Source of the DNA: Zymoseptoria tritici IPO323
Taxonomy: Eukaryota > Ascomycota > Dothideomycetes > Mycosphaerellales > Mycosphaerellaceae
DNA: 64,000 nucleotides
Assembly (NCBI RefSeq): GCF_000219625.1
Contig: NC_018216.1
Location: 2,666,001 to 2,730,000 of the forward strand
Direction: 5' to 3'
Under the pieces are notes generated by a model. It saw only the letters and a program-made list of their open reading frames with translations, made no database searches and had not been told where the DNA came from. Made by a program: the position numbers and the translations under genes. Within the stretch, counting starts at the first letter, position 1, and every line of letters starts with the position of its first letter. This document shows positions 32,738 to 42,788 of the stretch, piece by piece.

Positions 32738-33350
32738 TCTGCACAGTGGCTGTGCATTCTACCTCCAGGAAGCCGAGTGAGAGCATCGACCTTGCGATGA
32801 ACACAGCGTCGCATCAGTCAGTTGTATGCTCCCGCATACGAGCGACTCAAGCGATTACGAGTGTTGTCAGGTTCAGATTCAGATACAACGTATCACTTTG
32901 CATTGGTGAGTTGTTGTCCCTGCGTACCGTTTTTGTTGCCGTAAACGTCTCGCCTATCGATCCGCTGTTCGACTGTCGGCAACATTCAACAAGTCTGCTG
33001 AACCGTACCTGCATACCATATGCATGTCGACCCATAGAAGTGATGTTCAATATGCCTCGAGACGAGGCAGCTTCTAGTCGGATCCCACCCGCAGAACTTC
33101 CCCTCCGATCAACGTCAAACACCGACGCCAACCGACTCCACTTCGGCTACAATTAAGTCGAGCTCGAGCTCGATTCAATACATTGAGCCTCATCAATCGG
33201 TAGGAGGCACGTCTCAACAGTCATTACCTTCCCAGTAGCACTTCTCTCAACTTCCTCTCTCACACAGCCTCTCTCCTGCGATTTCTCATCCCAGCAAGAC
33301 TCAAGAACAACTCAACCACCTCAGTCACCCTGTGTCTACCACAACGCAAC
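32738..33350. other. intergenic
   Basis: About 610 bases before the DenD-like gene. A perfect palindrome cgagctcgagctcg lies near 33,158. CT-rich leader sequence occupies the last 120 bases. No supported gene. Confidence 0.55.
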
Positions 33351-34298
33351 ATGAAGATACTCATCACTGGAGCCGGTGGCCTCGTGGGCCAACTCCTCGC
33401 CGAACTGCTCCTCAACGACAACCACACCGTAATCCTCGCCGACATCTTCGACCCGCCCATTCCCGCCGCGGCCTCCAACAAAGCCAACGCCACCACTCTC
33501 AAAGCCGACTACTACGAGACTCCCAATGCCGGACTCTCAGCAGACCTGGACGCCATCTACGTCTTCCACGGCATCATGTCCGCCGGCTCCGAAGCGGACT
33601 TTGATCTCGGCATGAAAGTGAACCTCCACTCCACTCTCCGTTTGCTGGAAGCCATCCGAGCCACCTGTCCCGGCGTGCGGGTGATCTACGCCTCCTCCAC
33701 CGCGATCTACGGCCAGCCATTACCAGAGTTACCCTCGGACTCCACCGTCCCAACGCCAGAGGGGAGCTACGGCTGCCAGAAAGCAGTGATCGAATACCTC
33801 ATCAACGACTACACCCGTCGCGGCTTCATCAACGGCTGGTCCCTCCGCTTCCCCACCATCTCCGTGCGGCCGGGCAAACCGACCCAAGCGGCGAGCAGCT
33901 GGATGTCAGGCATCATCCGCGAACCACTGCAGGGCAAAGAGTCTCTCCTCCCGTGTGAAGACGACTTTAAATCCTGGCTGTGCTCGCCCAAGACGATGGG
34001 CAAGAATTTGCTGCACGTTTTGACCCTGCCGAGGGATGCGTTGCCGTCGCATATCAGGCAGGTCATGTTGCCGGGTATCACGGCCACGGTCAAGGAGATG
34101 CTGGAGGCGTTGAGGACGGTGGGTGGAGATGAGGCGGTGGCGTTGGTGAAGAGGGAGAAGATGAGTCCGGAGATTGAGGCTGTTTTGACGAGTTGGCCCA
34201 ACTGCTTTGATGTGAGTAGGGCGTTGAGTTTGGGATTCCACCCCGATCAAGGGTTTTTAGGTGCTGTTGAGGATTTTGCAGCGAGCTTGAAGAAGTGA
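33351..34298 (+). CDS. NAD-dependent epimerase/dehydratase-type dehydrogenase, DenD-like
   Basis: Single exon, 315 residues. The extended short-chain dehydrogenase fold is clear. It has MKILITGAGGLVGQLLAELL (GxxGxxG NAD loop), the acid ILADIFDP, VFHGIMSAGSEADFDLGMKVN, VIYASSTAIYG, and the catalytic pair in GSYGCQKAVIEYLI (Tyr and Lys, YxxxK). It then continues with LRFPTISVRPGKPTQAASSW. The HGIMSxGSExDFD and RPGxPxxAASSW blocks are typical of D-erythronate dehydrogenase (DenD) and relatives that oxidise four-carbon sugar acids. The convergent neighbour is a class II aldolase, compatible with a sugar-acid route. Substrate is inferred, not shown. Codon third positions are strongly C-rich. Confidence 0.85.
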   Translation: MKILITGAGGLVGQLLAELLLNDNHTVILADIFDPPIPAAASNKANATTLKADYYETPNAGLSADLDAIYVFHGIMSAGSEADFDLGMKVNLHSTLRLLEAIRATCPGVRVIYASSTAIYGQPLPELPSDSTVPTPEGSYGCQKAVIEYLINDYTRRGFINGWSLRFPTISVRPGKPTQAASSWMSGIIREPLQGKESLLPCEDDFKSWLCSPKTMGKNLLHVLTLPRDALPSHIRQVMLPGITATVKEMLEALRTVGGDEAVALVKREKMSPEIEAVLTSWPNCFDVSRALSLGFHPDQGFLGAVEDFAASLKK

Positions 34299-34564
34299 GA
34301 GGAGATAGTCTGTAGCAAGATTGTACAGGAATGAAGACTGTCAATCACAATTCCAGTGTTGTCTTCGCCGGTAACATGATCCGTGTGTTTTGCATGTCAT
34401 GAAATCAAACTTGGTTGTAACTCGTGCTTGTGCTCCGAAAGAGAGGTGAGAAAATGTAGACTTGACTACTTGACTGGATCTATTCATTCTATTCATGAGC
34501 TCTACGAATTTGCGAAGCACGTCTTTTGTCAACGTTCATGATTCTCGGTCAGGCCATGCTTTCT

Positions 34565-35514
34565 CTACGCTTTCCCTGTGCTCCCGATAGCATCCATCCA
34601 CTCCTCCGTCTGCTTCTGAATCAATTCCGTGCCCCTCTCCATCAACTGCGTCAGAGGCACCTTGCCCGTGTACTCGTCCACATATGCATTGTAGTCTGAA
34701 AGAACCAGCTTGTTGACATTCACTCGCGTCACTCCTCGCTCGATGCACTTGGCCATGATGTCTTTGGGGAATTCGTTCGTGCCGTGCAGAACGACCGTCA
34801 CTCTGCCAGCAGCCTTCTTCTGGATCATTTCTAGCCTGTTTTTACCACACGTCAGCAAGATTCAAGTTGTCAAAACCGTCCGGGAAGACAAGGAACGAAC
34901 CTCTCGTAGTCCAGATGAATGTTGTGCACTCCATGGTAATCTCCATGCATGTTGCCAAACGCCGGCGCCAAAAAGTCAATACCCGTAGCCACAAACTCGT
35001 CAATCTCCTCTTCCGTGGTCATCATACCCTCCAACTCTGCAGTATCCTGTACTCCATCCTCTCCACCCTCAATCCTTCCCGGCTCCGCTTCCGTAGCAAT
35101 ACCTCTCTCATGACACAACGCAACCAACTCCTTCGTCTTGGCCAAATTCTCCTCCTTCTCATAATGCGACATATCCACCATGATACTATCGAACGCCGGG
35201 GTTCCGTCCGCCGCTTGGATCTTAGCCGCAGCCTTGATGATCTCCGGATCTTGTGCGTGGTCCATGTGTACCGTCACGGGCACGGAAGCTTTGCGTGCGG
35301 CATTGGCGGCGAGATCGATGAATAATGGCGAGTACTGCAATGCCCAGGGGAAGAGTAGGATCTGGACGGGAGAACGTTTCGCTTCGGCGGCGCGGATTAT
35401 GGCGACGATGGTCTCGAGGTTGTAGGCGACGATTCCGAGGACGCCGTATTTGCCTGCTGCTGCTGCGGAGAGCATTTGCACGGCGCGGTTGTCGGAGAGC
35501 TTTTGCAGAGACAT
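34565..35514 (-). CDS. class II ketose-bisphosphate aldolase family protein
   Basis: Exons 34901-35514 and 34565-34835; the 65-base intron starts GTTCGT, ends AAACAG and joins DYER to LEMIQKKAAG in phase 2. Length 294 residues. Class II landmarks are ILLFPWALQYSP, the metal-site opening VTVHMDHAQDPEII (His and Asp), and FDSIMVDMSHYEKEENLAKT. GIATEAEPGRIEGGEDGVQD (conserved Glu), DFLAPAFGNMHGDYHG (metal His), TVVLHGTNEF (metal His) and GVTRVNVNKLVLSDYN (phosphate site) complete the fold. Length and motifs place it nearer tagatose- or fructose-bisphosphate aldolases of the KbaY/GatY type than the long glycolytic enzyme. It is convergent with the DenD-like gene. Exact substrate unknown. Confidence 0.87.
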
Positions 35515-36495
35515 GGTGAGTGGATTTCCGCGGGAGGGAATGCTTGAATGGTAGAAGAGCGATTGAGCTGGGTGCAAGGAGACTGAGAGTTGTTGAGAGA
35601 TGCGCGGAAAAGTTGCAAAGAGTGTAGACTGAGAGCGAGGCTCCCGTCCGCTTCAACTATTTTCCATTCTGCCTGTTTACCATTCACCCCACAATGCCCA
35701 CACTGACGTGAGGCGCGGGGTATACTGCACCGAGACTGAGGTGTTCAGACGCCGCCTCGAGCCGGGCCCATATTGAACGTGCCCCGTGTCGAGCAGCTAG
35801 CTGTCAGTGGACACTACCAGGTTTGCTGCAGCATTGCCATTGCCATTGGGTCTCCTCGACTGGGACGATGGAGAAAGTTCACCAAACCTCCTCCTTTGCT
35901 GCAGCGCGGCGAAAGAGGTCGCCATTGCATTGGCGACTCGGGCTTTGCTGCCAGACAAGCAAATACCGATGCTCAGCAGCCTGAGGATCACTTCCAAGCG
36001 AACGCAGATGGTGGATCATGACGGGATGGATGCTTGCCGTGGCGCGGGAACGATAATGCGATGATGGTTCTTCTGGCGATGAATTGGATGATGGAGACGA
36101 GGAAGTCAAGTCACAAGTGCTCAATTCGGAGTGAGCGTAATGATTTAGGTCAATATCAGCTAGCGGTATCGAAAGTTTTCGACATCTTCGGTCGATGACA
36201 TTCCTCAAAAGCGGCCACCTGACCACGACTCGTGTTCTATTACAATGTGCCTTCGTTCACATTTGCAGCATCCTCAACGCATCGCGCGCATCTGAGAGTC
36301 ATTAATCATATCGATAGCTCAATATCTAATCCCAACTCCATCCTGTACCCGTGCCATCCAAGTCGTCAGTCATGATTACCCGAACATCGCCGCCATCGTG
36401 CCAACAGAAATACTTTTAACAAAATGCCTCGCGGCACCCTCTCAATGCCACCAGCAATGCGCCAGGAAAACAAACAAATCCTCAGTCAACAACTC
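35515..36495. other. intergenic, no gene recognised
   Basis: About 980 bases between the aldolase start (minus) and the dsRBD gene stop (minus). Open frames of 60-115 codons overlap on both strands without domains. No repeats or RNA genes seen. Confidence 0.5.
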
Positions 36496-37145
36496 TCAAG
36501 CCCATCCGTTCTCGCTCAAACACCAGCCACATCGCCCATATGCCCTCACCGTGCCCCGTCTACAGTAACATACATATCCATCCGGCTCTCCTCCTCTCCT
36601 TCTGCCCTGACCCTTGGAGGGTATGGTCGGGCTCACCATGCCTTCGTACCCGCTGCCCACACTCCTCGGACTGTCCCCGCCACTGCCACTGCTGCCTTCG
36701 GTCGTACTCCCTCCATCCCAACTCTCCCTCTCAGAACCACTGTTCCTCGCACCTCTCCTTCCGCTACCAATGGCCACGGGGAGTCCTTGTACTGCCGCAC
36801 CTTTTGACACGGCGAACAAGTTTTGCCCTGGCCTGGTCCCGGGAACCATCCCATCGTTGACGGAGAAGTTGCGGCAGATCATGTAGGCCTTTTGCGCGGC
36901 TCCATCACGGGCAAGCGATGCGGAGGCGTATGGAACTTCGGTCGTGTACTCTCGATTGTTGACTCGGACTTTGCAGTGGTAGAGGCCGGAGGAGGTCATA
37001 GTAGGGGTGTAGTGTGGAGACGGCCAGTGGCGGCGTTGACACACGCCTGTCAAAGACGTTAGAACAATATGACTCGAAGGTTTCATGCGGGCTGGAGTGC
37101 ATTCGGACGGAGAGGCATACTTGACAGGTACATGGTGTAGAACAT
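36496..37145 (-). CDS. dsRNA-binding-domain protein (fungal CQRRxWP...NREY type)
   Basis: The core is exon 36496-37046. It reads VCQRRHWPSPHYTPTMTSSG, then LYHCKVRVNNREYTTEV, then ASLARDGAAQKAYMICRNFS, which fits the alpha-beta-beta-beta-alpha of a double-stranded-RNA-binding domain. A Gly/Ser/Arg-rich tail follows. A tentative first exon is 37121-37145 (MFYTMYLS, 25 bases). It joins through an intron with GTATGC donor and TTTGACAG acceptor (phase 1), which keeps the frame; total 191 residues. The unspliced frame is also open, and an upstream stretch near 37,200-37,290 in another frame reads HLDGISQIPPPGGPDILP, which looks protein-like but cannot be joined in phase. The domain is well supported; the N-terminus is not. 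Role presumably RNA binding; partner unknown. Confidence 0.6.
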
Positions 37146-40100
37146 TTTTGACAGACTTGCGTAATTTTTGGTGTGTCGACAACGGTTGTGGCTGGCGGGA
37201 GAGGGCGTATGATGGGAGAATGTCTGGTCCACCTGGCGGTGGGATTTGGCTTATACCGTCGAGGTGCGTGAGGGCGTTCTCGTGGTCGTTGTTGCACCGC
37301 AGAGGGGGCGGGTCCGAGGGTCGGTAGGGATGAAGTGAGGTTGCGGCGCGGGTTTATTGATAGACGGGATGCAGGACGACAACGGGAATGCAGAAGCAGT
37401 GGAGGTCGATCGACACCTGATCGACTGGAAGTGTAGCACCTTCTATGCTCTTTTTTCGAGAAGCAGATATTACACTTGCAGAGAATCGAACACGAGGAGA
37501 TTAGGGAGCAAAAAGAAAATGTGCAAAGCGTTCGATAAAGAAATCGTAGGAGAGAAATGAATGGTGGTGATAGCTCACCCGGCAAAGTCACCATTGGATC
37601 GGGTGGATTTCTACCCAACGCAGCATGGCTGCCCGCGCCGATGGCATGGGAATGGTCGAGAGCCACGACCGATGATGTGATGAGCGGCAGCAATGCAACG
37701 GTAGTGCAGTGTGTGCTGGAGGTTGAAAAGAGGAGGTAGAAGCTCGAAGTAGAAGGGTCCATCGATTGATGTGCTGGCGCTCGTTTCTGCCAGAGAAATT
37801 GTGGATAAGAAAGGACTCGACATGGATACAGCAACAGCGGATCTCCGCCCCGGGAGCAGGGCACACCGCACACGTGCCTGGCATGAACGAGGAACAGTCC
37901 TGCTCCGCACTGCTAGCCGGGTTTGCAGTAATCCAGTGAGCGTCTCTCATGAACGCTGATGGCAGCGCCGGTAGGTCGGGGCGCCTCCATAGCGCGAGCA
38001 CCAGTGAGATGCTACTGCAGAGCCTGACCACGTCAAAGGCGCAGGACCTGGTGCGGCACTACTGTGAAGCGCGCTTGTTGCAGGATGTATACCAGAACCC
38101 TCGCACTTCACCGTACACAAAACTTCGCGTGACGAACGTACCGTGGTTCGCACGCGATATGAGTGCATGCTGTCGTGGGACGAGGCCACCCGCCATCTTG
38201 ATCTCCTCGCCGCGTGTGGGCCATCGCGATTCAGGTGACAGCGCTTGCGTGGTTATGATGATGGTGAAGGGTGTGCTGTGGCTACAGTAGCTCGCCTGCA
38301 TTCATGTCGATGTCGATGTCGTGGCCACTTCTGGAGAGCGGTGCGGTTGATGCGTTGTAAAATTCGGCCCGGTTCCCGTCCATTCCCGTCCGCCAAGGCA
38401 TGCTGTTGTTGTGAACCTGTCCGATCACGCTCTCCTTTCTCTCCACTGCCATAATCGCATACTGTACATGAAGCAGACCATGTTTTGCGGCGACGCTGTC
38501 ATGTCCTGATCAGTACAGATGTCATGAAGGGGATCAATGGTCGACAATACAGCTTCCGCCTCCTTCCGGTCACTATCCACGATGTCGAACCTAAACAACA
38601 TCTCAGCTCCTCATGCCTGCAAAGTACACTTTCGTACCTTAGCTCGAAGGTTCTGGGCCGACGACGCATGATGAACACGCGAGCTTTGTGGCACGCGCTC
38701 ATTTGCTCCGAGTCGCTGCAAGGACAAGGCCACGCCGAAACCATATGCACGCTGCCCCGCATGCCGTCGCCGGTGTTGTCGGTCGCACGACTTCGTCCGC
38801 ATCCTCCAGCAGGAATCTCGAGGCTCAAGATATCGCTGGAATCTGGCCTCATCGTGCTATGTAGGATTTCGGTTGCACTCCGAACAGCATCACCTGCTCG
38901 CCACGAGCTGGCAAGGCTGACTTCAACTCGAGAGCACAACGTCATCCGCTCATTACACACAAGTATTCATGTACCAACTCGCTGGCAGGAGGTCCACTCT
39001 CTTCAAGACATGCCATCCTGGTCCGCGGGCGAGAACACGACAGCCATGTGAATGCGCTACTGATGCACGTTAAGCGGTGTGGAACCGAACCGTCGAAGGT
39101 CAGAGGAGACCGCGAGAAGTGCTCACATATCACGGGTCTCCAGATGACTTTTCAGGCACCCTCTACGAAGAGGACAGTGGTCTCTTCTCATTGCAGGACG
39201 TCTTGGACTTGCATCGTCTGCCGCGACGGCATGCAAGTAGACGAGAGACTAAGAAATGCTCGAGAGCAGCCCACAGGAGTTGTAAAGATCGTTGATGTCA
39301 CGAGACCAGGCGTGGCGCGCTCTCCCTTCAGTTCCTTGCGATTTCTAAGAGCTTTACGCCGGATTCATCAATTGGAGGAGATTGTTCATGCTCACATTGC
39401 TGCAGATGGCGCGAGAGGAATTGGATCTACATACGGCATCTCTGTAGGTGAGCACTCCACCACCACGCCGATTGCAGCATCTCAGGTCATTTGCCTCACG
39501 ACGACTCTCGATGCAGTTGTGGTTCAGCCGCCATCAACATCCGCTTCAATGGAGCAAATAGTACGGAGGTAGGAGCTTCACTTATGCTCTTTGCCCACTA
39601 ATCGATCAATACTTTCGCCACAATACCACTCATTGAAGCTCAGTGAAGGGAACCCACCGTGAGAAAGGAATCCGTTCGACGTGCTACCTTCCACCACCCC
39701 ACAATATTGATGGGTGCATCTCACAGTGTTAGACCATGCCGGAAGTCCATATATTCATGCAAGTCCGCTTCTTGACACGATCGCATAGGTCACCATCTGT
39801 TCTACACCTCTAGCATCCCAGCAAATGTGCGTTGGCAACTGTTTGACGTGTCGGGCCGGATATAGTGTAAGGCTGACCACGTGTCGAAGAACGATAGCAG
39901 TTTGCGTGGAAGAACTATAGCAGCTTGCGTCAAAAATGGTGGAAGCGTTCGTGGTAGACACCTTCAAGCGATGCTGTTTCGCGGGCAGATCGGCTGCTCA
40001 ATTGGTCTCCGAATGAATGCTTGTATCTCTACAGACATAGTGGAGAGACAGCGCGTCGCACTCGCACACGAGAGCCTTCTCCTCGTATACGGCGCTAAAG

Positions 40101-40694
40101 AACTAGCGCCGGCACCTCTTGCTAATTAAACTGCACATAGCGCGAAGATAAGAATGTCCCAAGCTCCGCGATAACGACCCTTCTTTTCACTTCCTCCTCC
40201 CTTATTTAATCAAGCCATCCATGGTAGTACACTCCACTTAATTTCCCGCCGGACACATTCCTCTCCCACCAATACCATCTCACCCGTCCTTGGAAACATG
40301 GACCACGCCGTCGCAGATACTACGGGGAGCCATCACCACGGTTCACCTCTGATGACATTTGACCCCACGATAAGCCGGAGAGTCCGACGGACGATGATTG
40401 ATGAGAGGCCTCGGTCATGGCCTGATAATTCTCCTCTCCAATGCCAAGCAGGGGGTTTGCTTGGACAAAGACGCTATCTAAAGAATTCTGTTGGGTAGTG
40501 AATCGGATTGTGGAGGCGTCGAAAACGGGCCTATGCACGGTAGGCTTCTGATACGGGCATCTTTCAATTTCATCTCATTTCAATCCTTCCTTTCCTCGTC
40601 TTCTCCATCTTCCAATTCCATTCCAACATCCACTGCTCTTCTCGGGCAGACCTCCCAATCCACACATTCTCGGCCTCAAAACCCGAGAATAGGA
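37146..40694. other. 3.5 kb without a convincing gene
   Basis: The longest gene-poor stretch in the window. Many 60-190-codon frames overlap on both strands, none with a domain, signal peptide or coherent splice sites. Part of the right end (about 40,200-40,694) is the amidase promoter, with a TATA-like cttatttaatc near 40,201. A short frame at 40,298 (MDHAVADTTGSHHHG) is not supported. Base composition does not change obviously, so RIP-degraded transposon sequence is not evident by eye. Confidence 0.45.
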
Positions 40695-42409
40695 ATGGGC
40701 GGACTCACCTTTGAACAATGGCAACTCCTCGCAACTCAGAAGAAAGTCGAACGCAGAGCGAAAATCCCCAAAGAATGGAGGATTCCACGGTCGCTGGTGA
40801 AGAAATGGGACGAGGCGGAGAGTGTGATTGAATTTCCTGCGACTTCGGGTTTCTTCACGAAACGCGAATTGAAAATCACTGGAGCGACGGCGTCGGATGT
40901 GGTGAAGAACGTTGCCGCAGGGAAATGGTCGGCCGTGGAGGTCACCCGCGCGGTGTGCAAACGAGCGGCTGTGGCTCAGCAATTGGTGAACTGCTTGACC
41001 GAGATTTGCTTCGAAGACGCTCTCATCCGAGCGCGAGAACTCGACGAACATTTCGCGGCAGGCAAGCCTCTGGGACCTCTTCACGGGTTGCCGATTAGGT
41101 ACGACCTCGACGTCCATCGCAATCGCAAGGACTGGTTCACTAACGCCACCGCAGTCTGAAAGACCAATTCAACATCCCAGGTCTCGACACGACTCTAGGC
41201 TACACCTCCCGCGTCCCCTCCTTACCCGCCTACCCCTCCCACCTCGTGGCCTCCCTCCTCTCCTCCGGCGCAATCATCTACGCCAAAACCAACATCCCCA
41301 CCACCATCCTCTCCGGCGAAACCTCCAACAAAATCTTCGGCACGACCCTCCACCCTCTCAACCGCTCCTGGACGCCCGGCGGCTCATCCGGAGGCGAATC
41401 CGCCCTCGTCGCCTTCGGCGGAAGTCATCTCGGCGTGGGCACAGACATAGGCGGCTCCATTCGCCACCCGTGTCTCCTCACCGGTCTCTACGGTCTCCGA
41501 CCTTCCCACGGCCGCATCCCCATGCGCGGCGTAGAAGCCACCATGCGCGGCCAGGAAGCCGTGCGCTCCGTCGCGGGTCCCATGTGTCGCTCCGCAGCCG
41601 ACGTCCGCCTATTCATGGCCTCCGTGCTGTCGTCCAAACCCTGGATCCGCGACACGCAATGTCTTCCCATCCCATGGCGGATCGAAGAGGAACACCTCCC
41701 TCCCGTCCTCTGTTTCGGCTTCGCCACCTGCGACGGAGACGCCGCTCCCACTCCCCCCCACCGCCGCGCAATGGACCTCGTGCGAAAGAAATTGACCGCC
41801 GCGGGCCACGTCTGCATCGACTTCACGCCGGTCGAAATGCCCGCTGCTCGAGACGTGATAGACGCCTTCTTCAACGCCGACGGCGGAGCCGAGTTCCGCT
41901 CCGATTTATCCGCCAGCAACGAGCCCTTCCCCGCATGGCTCAGCTCGCCGACCAAACGACCCGCTCTGACCGTCTCGGAAACCTGGGAAGCGCAAGCGGA
42001 ACGCGACCGAGTCGCAGAAGACTGGCTCGATCGGTGGAACGCGACGGAGATCGTATCCAGTACCGGCAGACCGATGGACGCGCTGATCAGCCCGGGATTC
42101 CACTTCCCTGCGATCCGACATGGATGCGCGAAAGCGTCGAATTATGCGGCGATCGGGGCGGTGCTGGATTTGAGCACGGGCGTGTTTCCGGTGACGAAGG
42201 TCTGTCCGGAGAGGGATCGAGTTGACCATCGCGATGATGATTGGACGCCGATGTTCGATGGCGATGGGGAGGTCATGGAGAACTACGGCGGACCGGAAGA
42301 GTACAAGGATGCGCCGGTGGGACTGCAGATTATGGGGAGGAGATTGGAGGAGGAGAAGGTCACGGCCATGATGGGACTGATTAGCGATGTTGTTGGGGTC
42401 GACTATTGA
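40695..42409 (+). CDS. amidase (amidase-signature family)
   Basis: Hydrolyses carboxamides. Exons 40695-41098 and 41155-42409; the 56-base intron (GTACGA ... CTAACGCCACCGCAG) is phase 2 and restores GLPISLKDQFNIPGLDTTLG. Length 552 residues. The Ser-cisSer-Lys triad is visible: Lys137 in SLKDQF, the cis-Ser in TPGGSSGGESALVA (about 212-213) and the nucleophile in GTDIGGSIRHPC (Ser236). The C-terminal part has PVGLQIMGRRLEEEKV, also typical. The frame is open upstream to 40,491, but MGGLTFEQWQLLATQKK is the usual family start. Resembles fungal acetamidase-type enzymes; substrate not determined. Confidence 0.9.
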
Positions 42410-42788
42410 AGTGCTTTCTCTTGTTGGTGACGATCGAGATGCAGGCGGGCGCTCACGATCTACGAATAATTTGACGGCCTCGCAGGACGACGGGAGGGAA
42501 ATGCGCTAGAGTTGGGGCTTTTCACCTTTGGGTTCAGGAGTTCTCGTGCTTTTCTCGGCGGACTTTATTGGGCGAGGTCTTTTCTGGACTTTTGGTGGAA
42601 CTGGGAGTTCGCTTAGATACCATTTCCCGCGATAGTGAGGCAGTGGAGATACCAATTTGACTCGATTATCGAATATCATCTTGACTTCGAGGTGGCTTCG
42701 TTGCATCGTCGTCTCATAACACCCTCGCATCAAGCAGTGGGTATATCCTGTGCCTGTCACCAAGAACGCCAATCCAATGCCTTGATTT
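42410..42788. other. convergent intergenic region
   Basis: About 380 bases between two stops (amidase plus strand, BRAP2-like minus strand). No coding or repeat feature seen. Confidence 0.6.

Noticed and set aside
37455..37540. Possible tRNA (cagagaatcgaacac resembles a reversed T-loop)
   Set aside because: No matching stems or anticodon arm could be laid out.
36905..37873. 322-codon minus-strand frame over the dsRBD exon
   Set aside because: It reads the dsRBD exon in the wrong frame; composition is Ser/Pro/Arg noise.
40298..40498. Short frame MDHAVADTTGSHHHG upstream of the amidase
   Set aside because: Lies in the likely amidase leader, has no domain and could not be joined to the amidase frame.
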